Source of the DNA: an uncultured Bacteroidales bacterium
Lineage (GTDB): Bacteria; Bacteroidota; Bacteroidia; Bacteroidales; Paludibacteraceae
Assembly (NCBI GenBank): GCA_903899865.1
Contig: CAIUKZ010000332.1
Location: forward strand, 1 to 5,877
Direction: 5' to 3'
Length of the DNA stretch: 5,877 nt
The position numbers and the translations under genes were made by a program. Numbering within the stretch: the first letter of the stretch is position 1; every line of letters begins with the position of its first letter. The notes below the pieces were generated by a model. That model had not been told where the DNA came from. It did not search any database and worked only from the letters and a program-made list of their open reading frames with translations. Shown in pieces: positions 5,512 to 5,877 of the stretch.

Positions 5512-5877
5512 TTAGCTTTTTTTTCTTTTGTCAAGTAGTTCTTGAACCAGTGGTGCCAATTCTCTTGGGCGACGAGCTACAGGAATGCCAGCCTTTTCGA
5601 AAGCTGCTATTTTTTCAGCAGCTGTACCACTTCCACTGGAAATGATAGCTCCCGCATGTCCCATTCGTTTTCCCTCAGGCGCTGACTGTCCAGCAATAAA
5701 TGCCACAACTGGTTTGGTGATGTGATTTTTGATGAATTCGGCAGCTTGTTCTTCTGCATCGCCACCAATTTCACCAATAACAACAATGGCTTCCGTCTCA
5801 GCATCATCTTCAAATAGTTGAAGTAATTCTTTGTAGTAAAGACCTACAATGGGGTCACCACCCATTCCCACACAGGT
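5512..5877 (-). CDS. sucD: Succinyl-CoA ligase (ADP/GDP-forming) alpha subunit, C-terminal 121 residues
   Basis: SucD forms the CoA-binding, phosphohistidine-bearing subunit of succinyl-CoA synthetase, which interconverts succinyl-CoA and succinate with formation of a nucleoside triphosphate in the TCA cycle. The frame enters from the right edge at 5877 and reads TCVGMGGDPIVG, matching the conserved region of E. coli SucD. Further on are EAIVVIGEIGG (visible residues 29-39), KPVVAFIAGQSAPEGKRMGHAGAII (55-79 in part), which contains the active-site phosphohistidine at visible residue 74, and SGSGTAAEKIAAFEKAGIPV. The C-terminus, LDKRKKS, is of normal length. The N-terminal CoA-binding Rossmann domain, and sucC if adjacent, lie outside. 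A GTG at 5871 is an internal valine, not a start. A strong hairpin follows the gene. Confidence 0.97.
   Translation of the reverse strand, partial: TCVGMGGDPIVGLYYKELLQLFEDDAETEAIVVIGEIGGDAEEQAAEFIKNHITKPVVAFIAGQSAPEGKRMGHAGAIISSGSGTAAEKIAAFEKAGIPVARRPRELAPLVQELLDKRKKS

Noticed and set aside
5607..5813. 68-codon minus-strand frame inside sucD
   Set aside because: It is an out-of-frame shadow; the sucD frame contains the family motifs.
1..5877. Search for a defence system, mobile element, CRISPR array, tRNA or riboswitch
   Set aside because: All long stretches are explained by conserved housekeeping genes; the two gaps of about 210 bp are too small and show no repeat arrays, cloverleaf or recognised riboswitch core.

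Overview
The window looks like a stretch of core chromosome from a member of the Bacteroidota, probably a Cytophagales/Chitinophagales-type lineage, although the genus cannot be read from this sequence. Four things point there: the gene set DUF6089-type outer-membrane protein, uppS, bamA; a fused SpmA-SpmB membrane protein; a YbeY with an Asp in place of the third zinc-binding His; and start regions with no Shine-Dalgarno sequence combined with promoter -7 boxes of the form TAnnTTTG. Base composition is moderately AT-rich and even throughout. I see no sign of a mobile element, CRISPR array, tRNA, rRNA or recent gene transfer.

All six genes lie on the minus strand, so transcription runs from right to left. 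At the right edge (5512-5877) is the C-terminal part of sucD, the succinyl-CoA ligase alpha subunit, followed by an 18-bp perfect hairpin (5441-5482) that probably ends its transcript. Next is a two-gene unit: the spmAB-type fusion gene (4069-5301), preceded by a candidate promoter, and 15 nt after its stop the rRNA-maturation endonuclease gene ybeY (3637-4053). A 211-bp gap (3426-3636) carries a second candidate promoter, bracketed by an inverted repeat. Behind it is a tight envelope-biogenesis operon: an outer-membrane beta-barrel protein of unknown function (2718-3425), 10 nt, uppS (1982-2707), 38 nt, then bamA (1943 running off the left edge at 1).

The left operon joins two limiting steps of envelope building. 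UppS makes the C55 lipid carrier used for peptidoglycan and surface polysaccharides, and BamA inserts outer-membrane beta-barrels. The small barrel protein at the head of the operon is the least understood member. SucD (TCA cycle), SpmAB (membrane protein of unclear role) and YbeY (ribosome maturation) are housekeeping neighbours with no evident functional link. No undescribed system is evident. The items most worth a second look are the uncharacterised barrel protein made with BamA, the SpmAB fusion in a presumably non-sporulating lineage, the altered YbeY active site, and the operator-like repeats before the envelope operon.
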